DNA of 64,000 bases, taken from positions 1-64,000 of the forward strand of contig JACATO010000195.1 in assembly GCA_018389105.1 (NCBI GenBank). Direction: 5' to 3'. The notes beneath the pieces were generated by a model. The model saw nothing but the letters and a program-made list of their open reading frames with translations. It searched no databases and was not told the DNA's origin. The translations under genes were made by a program, and so were the position numbers. The stretch is from Nautilus pompilius (lineage: Eukaryota > Mollusca > Cephalopoda > Nautilida > Nautilidae). Position 1 is the first letter of the stretch. Every line of letters begins with the position of its first letter. Of the stretch, positions 12,937 to 24,435 are shown piece by piece.

Positions 12937-13130
12937 GGGCAGCGCGGTAGCGCAGCGGTTAACCTGCTGGACTGCTAAGGATGGGGGAGCGCTCTCGTTT
13001 TGGCCGCGCCTTCTTCGCGTGGCTTCCTCCCATCCGAGAACGGCCTGTGATTTCGTAACCGAGATAAGAGGTTCGCAAGCCCTGCAACCGGGAAAGCGTA
13101 CGACGACGACAACAACTGACACATTCAGAT
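12937..13130 (+). mobile_element. tRNA-derived SINE (probable)
   Basis: The head GCGCGGTAGCGCAGCGGTTA at 12942-12961 is tRNA-like and includes TAGCGCAGCGG, an exact fit to the RNA polymerase III A-box pattern. It continues CCTGCTGGACTGCTAAGG as in tRNA-headed SINEs. A degenerate B-box-like GGTTCGCAAGCC lies further down than usual (about 13070), and the element ends near a GAC/ACA-rich tail around 13105. It is intergenic, upstream of the guanylate cyclase promoter. Confidence 0.55.
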
Positions 13131-15793
13131 TAGAGATACCCTGAACAAAGACCTGGGGTGGAGTGTGATGTTTTTGTGGGATTTGCTTCCATTGTTCTCC
13201 AAACCGAATCCAGCTAATCGATGCGTCTCCCACGCTCCATCTACATCCGGTGGAACGAGAATCATCCCTATACATTTCACGACAGTCGAAAAACCATTTT
13301 GTTTTCGAAACCCGCTAAAGAATCTTCAAGGGAGCCGAGAGAAAAGCCATGTTCTCTCAGCAGCCATTAATCAACAGTCTGTTGTGGCGATTTAATCCGT
13401 CTTTATCCCCCCCCCCGGCTGCCAGCGAACCCTGATGCATTTTGTCAGGCATCGCTATCTGATTTCGTATCTAATAGCGATGGTAAGAAGTTCTCGTTCT
13501 CCCTTCGTCTTCCTCCGCCGTATTCCGGATGATTGATGCAATTTGTTTCGAACCAAAAACGCAGTCTGCTAACGCCCCCCCTTCTGTTTACACTTACAAC
13601 AGACTTCTCTTCGCCCCCCCCCCGCCCCGCGCCCGCCTGCCTTTCTTCCCACCGCTACAAAGCGCTAGTCTCGCCGATATTTGCAGTAAGCGTATTAGCT
13701 AGTTTAGGAAGAAAAAACGATTCTTAACGACGCCCTCTTCGATCTTTCTTAAGTTAGGAGCTCGTAAATTTAAGGCTTATCATTGAAGGTAGGAAAAAGA
13801 GTGATACGTAATCATTAATCGGCAGACGACAGACTTTGCTACGCAAACAGAACCCTAAAGACTGTTGGCATGGTTTTCGGTTTCCAGAAAAAACTATTTC
13901 TTTGTTTAATTAATTTCTCTTCCCTCCTTGCAGACCGCGTATTTGTTTTATGGTCTTGAATATCTCCACCTAGCAAAGAAGTTACGCACCCTGGCATTTC
14001 GGGAGAAAATATTTTTTTATTATTATTATTCCTCTTTTTTAATGGGAAAATTGTAAGCTCTGTCTGAACCAAGTAATAGAATGACACCTGACGACCAGAT
14101 CTCGCCGGTGTTATATCTAAGCACCGCCATCTAGAGCTCTAATCCTATTGCTGCTGTTGCGCAATTCAACTCTTAAACCACTCTTTTTATACGACAGGAA
14201 ACCCGACTTTGATAAGCAAGTTAGTTACAATAAGAATAAAATAGTTAATAAATTAGATACAATTTTGTCCTTGGAGGTATGTAAAGTTCATTCATTATCG
14301 AAAATATGGCACCACTTTTATTAAGCTATTGCAGCAAAACAGTGAACTCTAAAGAGAAGATAAAATCTCGGGGACACCCGACCGCATGACGTGCTCTAAA
14401 AAAAACGACAATATCGAAAGTAGAAGCAACACGTGATTCACTTCTTGTCTCGTCGCATCGGCGCGTTATTAACCCGAACGACGATTTCCTTGATTGGGTG
14501 AGCTGGCACAAACGATGTCGTATCTCTTAACAACGAAAGACAAAGAGAAAACTGGTTATTCGGTCGCTTTTCAGAGACAGATGATGCAGCAGCATTTCCT
14601 CAACATCACCTTCGCATAATTCTGGAGCGCTACAGAATTAACGCAAGTGTTACACTTACTTCCCCATCATTTTCTCCTAAGAGCTCTCCTTGTAGTTTAG
14701 GGTGAAGGTAATGACGATGATGTGATGAAGCTGTGTTCAAATAATCTGTATCTTTCATAGAATCTTCTCTGACTTATAAATAATGATGATGGTGATGATT
14801 AGTTTCCGAATTTTTTTAACGGAGCGAAACCAGGAACCGACTGACCTTTCAGTATTACGTCCATTCGAATTGAAGGGACAGCATGGAATTTTGATGAAGT
14901 AAGGAATTTTATACATTATAGACTTAAAGTGATGGTTGGCGTACGTCGTGGAGCATCCTGGGGAAATAGCAGCAATGTGGGAGGGGGTCGGAAAAGGCGT
15001 GAGGTTCTAGACTCTGACGTCAGCTAGGTTACAACAAGGTAATAATGACGGTCTAGATTCTAGAAGGCAGAATCGTTTTTTTTTTTAAAAGATTTTGTAT
15101 TTATTTAAAATATATAAATCTGTAAATAAGATGGCACATCCGCCACTGCTTATAGATTGTAGTACAACAACAGCGGAAAGGCGAACTCAGTGCTCGAACC
15201 TTGTTAAACTTGCAGGCGTCCAATTAAGTGTTGGCTGTCTACGAGTTCATCGATCGCTTACATCGAACGGGAGACCGTCGGCCTCTCGCACAGCAAACAC
15301 AAGTCGGCGGCGGCAGGGTCTGGCTCCGTCCCGCTCTTCTATTCGGCCAGTTTGATCTACGGTCTTAGGGCGCCGCCCCCCGACGCTCCAGGGGTCGGCG
15401 GCGATCGTCCGACAAAAGAATGAACCGCAAAGTAAGATTTAAAAAAATACTACAAACAACCGTCTTCATATCGTGTTTCCCCAGGGGGGCAGCTTTTAGT
15501 CAGTCTTAGTCCTGGCGATGGGCGCGGTCTGTGTGCTGCATTCGAGCCGGTTAATGGTTATTTAAATATTTCTGCCACGCCTATAACGATTGACACTGGT
15601 CCATGCCCTGTTGGTGCTTTTATGGTCTCTCTGAAAGCCAGCGGTATCGCTCAGCGATTTTTCCTTCATGGTTTTTTTTTTCAAACTTTTGCATAAAGAA
15701 GAAAAAAAAGTTTTAACTTTATATGAATAATTATATCGATATATAATTTTGTACCGTCGCGCACCTTTAGGTTCCAAAGATGTGATTGAAGAA

Positions 15794-15799
<6 letters not shown>
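13131..15799. other. No recognised gene
   Basis: Several C homopolymers (13406, 13614), a CTCF-like motif on minus at 14121-14136, short GATGAT repeats near 14710-14800, a TGACGTCA at 15015-15022 and a GC-rich patch at 15300-15420. Only short unrelated frames. Confidence 0.4.
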
Positions 15800-15837
<38 letters not shown>

Positions 15838-15997
15838 ATGACGTCATGTCTCTCTCTGTAATGAACATCATCTCTGTGTAATGACGTCATGTCCCTCTCT
15901 CCGTAATGACGTCTACGTCTCTCTCTGTAATGACATCATCTCTGTGTAATGACGTCATGTCTCTCTCTCCTAATGACGTATATCTTCCTGTAATGAG

Positions 15998-16035
<38 letters not shown>

Positions 16036-16437
16036 ATGACGTCATATCTTCTCTGTAATGAACATCATCTCTCTGTGTAATGACGTCATGTCTCTCTCTC
16101 CGTAAGACGGTATATATCTCCTGTAATGAGGTTCTCTCTCTCTCTCTCTCTCTGAGCGCTCTTCTCTCTCCTCTCGCTCTCTCTCTCTCTCTCTCTCTCT
16201 TCTCCGTAATGACGTCATGTCTCTCTCTGTAATGAACATCATCTCTTGTAATGACGTCATGTCTCTCTCTGTATGAACATCATCTCTGTGTAATGACGTC
16301 ATGTCTCTCTCTCTCCGTAATGACGGTATATCTTCCTGTAATGAGGTTCGTCTCTCGCTCTCTCTCATCGACTCTCCTCTCGCTCTCTCTTCTCTCTCGC
16401 CTCTCTCGCTCTCTCTCTCTCTCTCTCCTCTCACACA
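15800..16437. repeat. CRE-core satellite array B (CT orientation)
   Basis: The same satellite as at 10.9 kb but inverted: CT runs alternating with CCGTAATGACGTCATGTC, CTGTAATGAACATCATCTC and CTGTGTAATGACGTCATG. It also carries the second unit type (TAATGACGGTATATCTTCCT followed by GTAATGAGGTTC). Arrays A and B are therefore inverted repeats about 4.3 kb apart. All frames in it are artefacts. Confidence 0.9.
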
Positions 16438-17279
16438 CATACACATATTCTTTAAACCCTTTCTACAATCCAAAAAAAAAAAAGGATTTTTTTCTTTTTA
16501 GGGTGGAAGAGAAAGATCGTCAAAATGTAGTTTCGCTATTTTGTTACTACTAATAAGGTTGACGGGGGTATTTTACCAACAATCCTCGTACCTTCCTTGG
16601 TTTACGATCGTTCATCCTCCATGCGGACTGTTCTTGCTCTGTGCGAGGTCACACTTCTGCCAAGTTCTTAAACCCGCGTCCGCGTCGATGTCCGTCGAGT
16701 TCGTCCCCTTCCCGCCAGCGCTGCTGAACTTATCGGCGACTCTTTTAAACGGGATTCGACCATTCGCCATTGTACATACTCATTTACTGTTGCGCCGCCG
16801 TGGATGCTTGATTTCGACTGGTACCGAACAGCTAAATGCAATAATACCGATCTTGTAGAACTTTTCGTATCAGAAAGAAAACCGGACGTGACGTAACGAC
16901 GGAGCGGGTGAGGATCGAAGCGGGAACAGGAAGTCAGGTTCCCCGGTGCAAGCCGGTCTTTTCACCTCTTGTCGCTTCTTGCCTAGTCGCGAGCTGCGGC
17001 GGGGAACTCTTCCTCTGAGAGAAAGCGCTGCTTGGAATCTTTAAGAAACAAACTAGGACTTGTGATAGAGAACACGTGGCAACGATCGGGGTTCTTACAC
17101 TGTAGTTCTGCCAAACCTCGCTGTCGCTAGAGCTGTTTAAGAACTTACTAAAATCTTTGTGAATCCACATTTCCATGTTGTTCATTTGACTACAGATGAA
17201 AGGACGGAAAAATACGATGTGATCCTAAGGTCATTTTCAATTAACTATCTCGGCAATACTTAACTCTCGTGTTTGCCTT
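16438..17279. other. No recognised gene
   Basis: A short (CA) patch at the left edge, then unique-looking sequence with short frames. No homology recognised. Confidence 0.4.
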
Positions 17280-17299
17280 TATTATTATTATTATTATTA

Positions 17300-17337
<38 letters not shown>

Positions 17338-17341
17338 TATT
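17280..17341. repeat. (ATT)n microsatellite
   Basis: About 60 bases of ATT repeat with a single one-base interruption. Confidence 0.95.
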
Positions 17342-19680
17342 TAGCTTCAAAAACATTTACACGTACACAGTTCATATGATGCGGGTGGTGGAGTCATCTT
17401 TGAGCTTTCAGGAAAACATTGAAAAATGTCACAGTTTACCGTATCAATTGAAATATAGTAACAAAGTGGAATCTAAGGGAAAGCTGTGATGATGACAATG
17501 CGCGGGCTGTAAAATATCATACCCACCTCGTGTCACTCTGCCATTGTATAGACTTATTCCTGGTAACATCTTTGGATGGTCCCCTTGCAGTAAATTCTAA
17601 AACAGACTTACCAGATGCTTTGCGTCGGTTTACAGGAAATACCTCCCCGATTGCGACTTGGGTTTTCTTTTATTATAGGATTTTAAGTTTCGAATTAGGG
17701 GTCATTTTGCTCCTAAAAGCCAAAGGTTTGGGAGGTTAAGTTTTAAAAATTATTACTATTTTGTCAGGGCTAAGCAAATAAATAATATCCGCTCATTTAC
17801 CGGCCGATAAGAAGAAAGAGACTGGACATATGGGGATGGAAGAATTCGCCTGCGCTGAACCCTGGGCTGACAGAGGTCTTCGCTGCTAACGGCGTCTACG
17901 CTTCCTTCAAAAGCACAGGTGACCGGCCAGAGCGTTTACTGTCTTTGATTCGGTAATGATATTCATCCAATGGGTGGATTGGTGCGGGAAATCGATCTCC
18001 ACGGCAATCTTCCACGCTTCGCTAATACTCGAAGAGAGGTGTGCCTGCCGCGTGTACAGGGTCGCCGATAATTGACGATAATGCACGACTCTACCTTTTC
18101 TCTGCTGACCTTTAAACAGATGCAGTAAGCTATAAAAAAAAAAGTACAGATTATGAGCGAACAGCTGGCAAAGATGGACAAGCAGGATGATGCAGTACCC
18201 GTTCGCACGACAAAATGGCAGTAACCCCACAGTTAGCTTCCAGCCCACACGGAAGAAGCGGCGAAGACATCGCCGCACGGCGGATTCCACGTTCTAACCA
18301 AATTCCCAGATGCCGTGCGATGCCTGGAATGAACAACGTCGCGGGACGGGAAGAAATCAAGGAAAATACCATTTAGTAATAATATCTGCAATACCTTCCC
18401 AGGATAAAGATCGATTTGCTTTCTTCGTTTATCGAACAAGTATGATCGACTGAACCGTTCTGAGTTCACCTCCGATTTTCTTATATGTTCAAAGTTATTT
18501 CTCATCGCGTGGATGCTCAGTTGGCGCAAGAAAGACCAGAGGACAGGGGACGGGCCTGTGCCCTGGAGATGCTGTTGATACGTGCACGGGGATGCAGTTC
18601 TCGGCGGATGGTAACATTCGCGCCTTTAAGAACATTCGATACGTAAATAAGTACGCTAATCCAAAAAATCTCCAGGTTGCTGTTCTTCTGTAGAGCTTAA
18701 GGCTTCATAGGTCAAGGGAAGTGCTGCGGACAGAATGACCGTTTTATGCGCCAGCGGGTGACTTAAAGCAGAAACGTAAAAAATGGAAATAAAGGGATCG
18801 CCAACACTAATTACGCAGCTGGACGAGGCCCCCGTCCGCTCGTGTCCCCTCTGGTGAGCCTCTGATAAGATGCTTTCATGGTTTTTGAAAATAATAACCA
18901 GTTTTCACTACTCACCTATTTAAAATAAGCATCGAGGAGGCAGAGAAAATTGCCGCAAAGCGAGCTACTGCTTTACTAATTTGGTAACTCCGTAAATCAA
19001 TGTGTCCCATCAACATTTACATATTTAAAATACGATTACGTATATATTAGATACGTAGATGGGCGGATAACCGGTGTTCACTGTTGCGATCAGGCCGAAT
19101 ACCTGTCCCCGTCTACCGGAGGTCGAGTTATGGGCCGTCTAGAGTTAACGAAAGATCGCCAAAGATCTCGGCATTTTTCGTGGATCCGTGGCCGATATTT
19201 TCCAGATGTTCCCCGAGACAAGCGCCACTGCTGCAGCAGGAAGACCCGAACGAATACCAACAGTAGAGCCACAGGAACGGGATGATATTACTATCCACGC
19301 CCATCCTCACCGCCAGCATTATTTTGATGAGATTCTTCATGCAGAAGAAGTTAGACAAAGAACAGTCAAAACGCCTTCGGTGATCTGGCTTCAAGACGGC
19401 TGCAGTATATCGGACAACACCACCCTCCAGTACTGGCAGCAGCGGGTACTCGTCGATGGAAAGTCCGGAGTCCGGATAAGACCTAACAACGACCTCCAAT
19501 GCTGAAGGTCTCCAGTCCACGGTCGTGAGGAGGAGGAGGAGGAGGAATCGCCATGATATGGGCTAGAGAGAGTTTGTCGAAGGACTATTCATTTCTGCCG
19601 GATACACCCCTGCTACTTTAAAGGCATCTCTTACCACTCTATCAACAAAACATAGATGCCGAGATTCGAAGTCCACATAC
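17342..19680. other. No recognised gene
   Basis: Several overlapping frames of 60-130 codons on both strands (17.9-18.5 kb and 19.1-19.5 kb). None has recognisable domains or clean splice sites in a consistent phase. A GAG/GGA repeat lies at 19529-19546. Confidence 0.35.
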
Positions 19681-19689
19681 TTTAGCAGG

Positions 19690-19890
19690 ATGGCGTCACA
19701 TACACAACTTTTGTGTGACCGCAGTCTTGAAAAGGAATCAAGACAGTCAACTTCATTGTGGGGGCCTCGTTGCCACGAAATCAATTCGATAAAGCAAGTG
19801 AGAGAGTATTTGCGTTGCCAGCTGATAGCAACCGGTCCCGCTACATATTTCCACGATGGAATTAAAACAGCTGTCACACGGATATAAGAA
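19690..19890 (+). pseudogene. Possible mariner-like transposase C-terminal relic
   Basis: The plus frame here includes QVREYLRCQ followed by YFHDGIKTAV. This resembles the C-terminal end of mariner/SETMAR-type transposases, in which a variable -WL-Q- stretch precedes F-DGI-KL--R. Upstream catalytic DDD motifs are not visible, and the frame ends at a stop right after the match. The similarity is short and judged by eye, so chance resemblance is possible. Confidence 0.3.
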
Positions 19891-20314
19891 TCGGGAGCAA
19901 ACCATAGCACAGAATCTTACAGATTCGACGCCAAACAGCAGCCTAGAGGTTCTCTGGGCTGCACAGATGGTCATAACGACAGGTTTCAAATTCTTATGGA
20001 AGTGCGCTGTAGTTAGCTTGTGATTCGCTTTGGAAAGGGTGCAAACTGTTTTGAATAAATGAATCGGTTTGCTGAAGCAGCGACGAGGACGATGTAGAAG
20101 AATTTACGAAGATGGATACATTGGACATTTAAAACAAAACAAAAAAATTACGACTTTTTAAAAATTTATATAAAACGCGTAATTAAAAAAAAAAAAAAAA
20201 ATCATTGGAAAAAAACGTAGACCTGAATAAAATATAGATTTTATTGCTAACTAAATTTTTTGCAAAAAACAAATATGAAGTGAATTTCTTTCTATTTCTA
20301 TTTCTGAATCAGGG

Positions 20315-21032
20315 GCACACTCACACACAGACACACACACACATAACACACACAAACAAACAAACACACAGAATACACACACACATACACACACAGTGCC
20401 ACACTTGCACTCACACATAGACACCACACACACACACACACACACACAGAACACACACAGATACACACAGATACACACACCAATACACATACACACAAAC
20501 AAACAACAAACACACATAGATACACACATACACACTGCACACACTTGCACTCACACATAGACACACGCACACGCACACCACATACACGCACGCACACAGA
20601 TACATACACATACACACACACAAACACACATAGATACACTCAGACACATACACACGTGCACACACGCACACTCACACATAGACACGCACACTCACACATG
20701 CACAGAGATACACACATGCGCGCACACATTGACACACACACACTCACACACATAACACATACTCACAGATACGCACCCAAACACACAGATACACACAACA
20801 CATACACACGCCCACTCAAACATAGCACGCACACTCACTCAGTCACACACAGACACATATACACGCGCGCGCTCACACAATGACACACACAGACTCACAC
20901 ACATAACACATACACAGAGATACGCACAGACCCATACAAACACGTGCACACACTCGCACTCACACATACACACTTAGATACATACACACACACATACACA
21001 CTCACTCACAGAGACACATACACACTTAGACA
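20315..21032. repeat. Long (CA)n array with interruptions
   Basis: About 0.7 kb of CA repeat with recurrent ACACAGATACACAC, CACACTCACACATAGACAC and CACACATGCACAC variants. Val-Cys (minus) and His-Thr (plus) frames across it are artefacts. Confidence 0.95.
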
Positions 21033-21794
21033 CATCCTGAGAGATATCAGATTGTTTCAGATAGCTGAGTTCATTATATAGGCTGAATGGTCATGTTAGA
21101 GGGAGGAACTCGAATTAACGTCTGACAGTGGCAATCGGACTGGGCTTCTTATCAATAGGAATTATGTTTCAATTTTTCAGCTGAAACTAAATTAAAACTA
21201 GTGCATACAGAGAGAAGAAAAACAAAAGATCTATGGCAAAGGTATCATATCCAAATGCCACTCTTAGATGTCGTGACGTCATCTGAGTGCTTCCTATGGG
21301 TTGATGCTTGGATGATGCGCAGATCAGGCAGCTAACCCACAAGTTCTCAGGTTGGACTCGCTCGTATACTATGAGCCACGGCCCACATCTTTGGGGATAT
21401 CTGCTGTCCATCCAAACAAATGCTGACAACATTTCCCACCCTAACGCCCCTCCCTTTTCTGTTTTCTTATTCGTAAACATTGTAGCTTTTGTCTCGTTAG
21501 GGAAGCTTTTCCACATTATCGGCGAACAGAAAGTAGATCCGGACTGCTGGCACGGATGCTGGACTCCGGGTACGACAATCGAAGAACGTCCCGGTGCAAA
21601 TATTTTGTTAGCAACGAATGTTTACAAATTTGTGTCGAATTTCTTCATAGGTTTACGTAGCGATTATAAAAGATAAACTGGTAGTTTGGCATGATTATGT
21701 GATTAGAATAAACCAAGCATCTTCTTGCTTCTAAGTTCAAACTACATATTCAGTCGGCACAGTATTTTATATACGACGTGGATAGATATATATA

Positions 21795-22342
21795 CACGAG
21801 GGTGCTTTAGAAGGTAAACGCAAATCATAAATAAAGCGAGCGTCAGGTGTATTGGTCTGCATAGTCTCTCTGTTTTTGCATCACTTATAGTCCACTGAGG
21901 TGTATTGGTCTGCATAGTCTCTCTGTTTTTGCATCACTTATAGTCCACTGACTCGAGTTCCTTGACACCATCATGGTAGAAGCTTTTTTCCTATGTACGC
22001 TACAACTGCGCCTCCTGTTGGACCTCGTGATCGCTGACAAACCTCGGGTGATGCACTCGATTTCCGGAAGTGCAGGTCTTCGTGGATAATGGCGTGGACA
22101 CTGCCTGCATTCGTGCCAAATGCCCTAATTATTTCAGCGATACTCACTGGTCGGTTACTACAGAGAACTGTGTCTACTTTGCCAATGTTCTCATCAGTGG
22201 TGACCATCGATGCTCGGCCCCATTTCCTAACCCTGTCCACCCACTCGTAAACTTTCTTTTCGCCACGCACTTCTCTTTTGCACCCTGATAACTTCACGGC
22301 GGCCATGTTGTTCGCTTTCTCACTAGCGCCACGAGTGCGCAA
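21795..22342 (-). pseudogene. Mariner-like transposase, internally deleted relic
   Basis: On minus, from 22342 down, the frame encodes VYEWVDRVRKWGRASMV, then TTDENIGKVDTVL and GSVHAIIHEDLHFRK. This is the paired helix-turn-helix DNA-binding region of a mariner transposase. It closes at 21971 after about 120 residues, against roughly 340 in an intact enzyme, so the DDD catalytic domain is missing. Within the next 170 bases a weak C-terminal-like frame and a possible end sequence (CACGAGGGTGCTTTAGAAGG at 21795) appear, which suggests an internal deletion. No matching right-hand inverted repeat was found. Confidence 0.65.
21845..21950. repeat. 53-bp tandem duplication
   Basis: 21845-21897 and 21898-21950 are identical or nearly so (AGGTGTATTGGTCTGCATAG at each start). 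The duplication lies inside the mariner relic, so it arose after insertion. Confidence 0.95.
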
Positions 22343-23470
22343 CGTGAGAACGACGCGGCGCGTTCGTACATTAGCAATTCTCGGCGGTATGGCATTTACC
22401 GGTGTCGTACGTAGAAGGTGTCGATTTAAATACTGTCTTTATTTTCTGAAATAAATACCTGAAGTTTAAAAGCTTATTACAAATTTGAAATTTTGAACCT
22501 TTTTTTAAAATTGGCTAAATATTTGCTCATCTAATTATTTTTCATTTGCAGGATAACCGCCTCGTTTTTACCAATTGGAAATAGCTTCCAGGAGTAATCT
22601 CTGCACTCCGTTGACGTGTTTCCAGATTACTAACCCTGACGAGATTATTAATGTCAGAGCGAATTACGTCGAGTACCCGCGTTCCCTCGGAGGTCCGCTC
22701 GCCCCCCTGTAGTTCTGGCTACGCCCCCATTCCTCCTGGACTTCTCTCATCGCGCACCGGGCCCCCCCCAGGTCCTCTTGCATCGTTGACTCGCTACTTC
22801 GTGGCACCTTGCTGCGCTCGACGGCTAAACTGGTATTGCTGATGCGACTCAAATGAACAGATCGAACGAGTCGACGACATTCCAGAGAGATGGAACGAAC
22901 GAACGGTGGGTGAGCCCTGACTCATTACGGTTTGAGAAAAAAATCCCCGACGATTCTCCACGAAGTGTCAACTCGTGGCATCGAGGCCCCTGTGTGACGT
23001 CATTCCCCAGTGCTCGCCAGAACTGATGGCGGCGATAAACCTTACCTGTACAGTTTGTAAAGGCAGGTGGTAAAGGTACCAAAAAAGAGATGTGGCGGGT
23101 ATTACCTTTTCTGACTAACTTTAATCCCACACAGTGGTATAAGGTACTTTGCTACAATATATCTTTTATTCTTAACTAATTCATAACTATCTTTCCGCTT
23201 ACTGTATAACTCCGATTTGCCAGTACCATGCTGATCCTCTATTTATCCTAATTAAGCACTCACCAAGCTGCCGATATCCCAATTTGCCTTATAAATATCT
23301 ATAGCATTTTTTTTTCCAATACATAAACTTTATCTGATGAAAACAGACGCCAGGCACGACATTTTAAATCAACGTACCCCGGAGAACAATTAAGGGGGGG
23401 AGAAGATAAAATCTGATTACCTGCTCATGTCTGTATCATAGTGGCTGGTGCGGAAGGACGTTTATGTTGA
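22343..23470. other. Upstream flank of the guanylate cyclase promoter
   Basis: No coding sequence recognised. It holds a TGACGTCA at 22995-23002, about 0.5 kb upstream of the TATA-like box, GC-rich patches at 22660-22830, and G7 at 23393. This segment would contain any proximal promoter elements of the downstream gene. Confidence 0.4.
22995..23002. promoter_or_regulatory. CRE/ATF palindrome TGACGTCA
   Basis: Exact 8-base CREB/ATF consensus in the context GTGTGACGTCATTCC, the closest full site upstream of the predicted guanylate cyclase promoter. Function is inferred from the motif only. Confidence 0.4.
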
Positions 23471-23479
23471 GACGGACAG

Positions 23480-23487
23480 TATAAAAG
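23480..23487 (+). promoter_or_regulatory. TATA-like box of the guanylate cyclase gene
   Basis: TATAAAAG in the context CAGTATAAAAGGGAAAGG. If used, transcription would start about 30 bases downstream, near 23510, leaving an unspliced leader of about 575 bases. The downstream leader is GC-rich with CT/GA tracts (23680-23700, 23760-23780). It is the best TATA match in the 600 bases before the start codon, but no initiator was pinned down. Confidence 0.45.
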
Positions 23488-23778
23488 GGAAAGGTACGGC
23501 AGCGGGATTAACGTTCGATCGGAAACTTTTCTCCAGTCGATTTTCATCGGGTAAAGAGCAGCGCTATCGGTCGGTCGGTCCGGCTGTTCTCGCACGGGGG
23601 CGGAGGTTCGTCTTGTTCTGCGGGTGAGCCGGCGACCTCTCACCCACCGCCCATCCTTCGCTTGTCCACGTTCGCGGCTCTCTCTCTCTCTCTCTCCCTG
23701 GACCAGCTGTCGTCGTCGTCCGGTGGCTGGTGTCTGCGCGATAGAGCGAGGGTGGTGTGGGAGGGGGGGGAGAGAGAG

Positions 23779-23969
23779 ATGCGGGCTCTCGAGACCCGGT
23801 GAGTTCTTATCGACTTCTCTTCTCTCGCTCGCCATGCGGTCTGCGAGATACCGCTCGCGCTAGAGCCTCGGGTCTCCGCGACGGGGTCGCAGTCCTGCGC
23901 TGTCACTCGGAGGCGACGGCCGATCGCGCCTGATTAATGGCTCTCCTCGCTGCCGTTTGTCGCGAGTGA
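23779..23969 (+). other. Three short upstream ORFs in the leader
   Basis: ATG-to-stop frames at 23779-23802 (7 codons, TGA), 23834-23863 (9 codons, TAG) and 23937-23969 (10 codons, TGA), all before the main start. Such uORFs typically lower translation of the main frame. This holds only if the leader is unspliced. A donor-like CCG|GTGAGT at 23798 and an AG at 24019-24020 could remove the second and third as a leader intron. Confidence 0.4.
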
Positions 23970-24028
23970 AGCTTCTAGATAAAATAATATATACTTTTAA
24001 AATAATAATAATAATAATAGCGGAGCAG

Positions 24029-24088
24029 ATGTGGACTTCGAACGCTGGCTGGGGGCAGAGGTGGATTGTGTCCAGCTTAGCGGGATGA
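24029..24088 (+). other. uORF overlapping the main start codon (ATGA)
   Basis: ATG at 24029 opens 19 codons and stops at TGA 24086-24088. The main ATG is 24085-24087, so the two frames share ATGA. The uORF start has a weak context (C at -3, T at +4), whereas the main ATG has G at -3, so leaky scanning or termination-reinitiation could set receptor output. Confidence 0.5.
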
Positions 24089-24435
24089 TTTCGGGGAGCC
24101 CGGCCGTCGGGCACCTGCTGGTCTGGGCCCTCCTGCTGGCGGCCGGAACCGCGCTGAAAATAGGCTTCCTGCCGGCCATGACGGGCAGCGGGAAGGGGAA
24201 ACTGTACGCGGGCGCCTTCGTCAAGGCCATCAAGGACATCAACAGGGATTCGGACGTCTTACCCGGCGTGCAACTGGACTTCCTTTTCAACGACACCGAG
24301 GCCGACACCCTAAACGCCATCCGGGCGATGACCGGCCAGTACAACCGGGGAGCCGTGGCCTTCATCGGGCCTGAAGATACCTGCGCCTCCGAGGCGCCCG
24401 TGGCCGCCGCCTGGAACCTGCCCATGGTCACTTAT
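24085..24435 (+). CDS. Receptor-type guanylate cyclase, exon 1 (signal peptide, start of ligand-binding domain)
   Basis: First coding exon of a transmembrane guanylate cyclase, an enzyme that makes cGMP from GTP in response to extracellular ligand. I chose ATG 24085 because an in-frame TAA lies at 23998 and no other in-frame ATG lies between. Residues 1-23 (hydrophobic LLVWALLLAA, then GTA) look like a cleaved signal peptide. Mature sequence begins LKIGFLPAMTGSGK, the first strand of the ANF-receptor/periplasmic-binding fold. It continues through FLFNDTEAD (an N-glycosylation sequon) and AFIGPEDTC, with the cysteine that forms the first extracellular disulfide in this family, to NLPMVTY. GPEDTC rather than GPEEYC favours the Gyc76C-like branch over vertebrate natriuretic receptors. 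The donor TAT|GTAAGT leaves phase 0 after 117 codons. Identification of the family is firm; orthology to Gyc76C is less sure. Confidence 0.87.

Noticed and set aside
12883-13275. A 130-codon minus-strand gene
   Set aside because: It overlaps the SINE at 12937-13130, and its poly-Val stretch is the translated SINE tail.
23624-23863. Pro/Arg/Ser-rich frame in the leader as a gene
   Set aside because: It starts at GTG in GC- and CT-rich leader DNA; only its last part coincides with a short ATG-initiated uORF.
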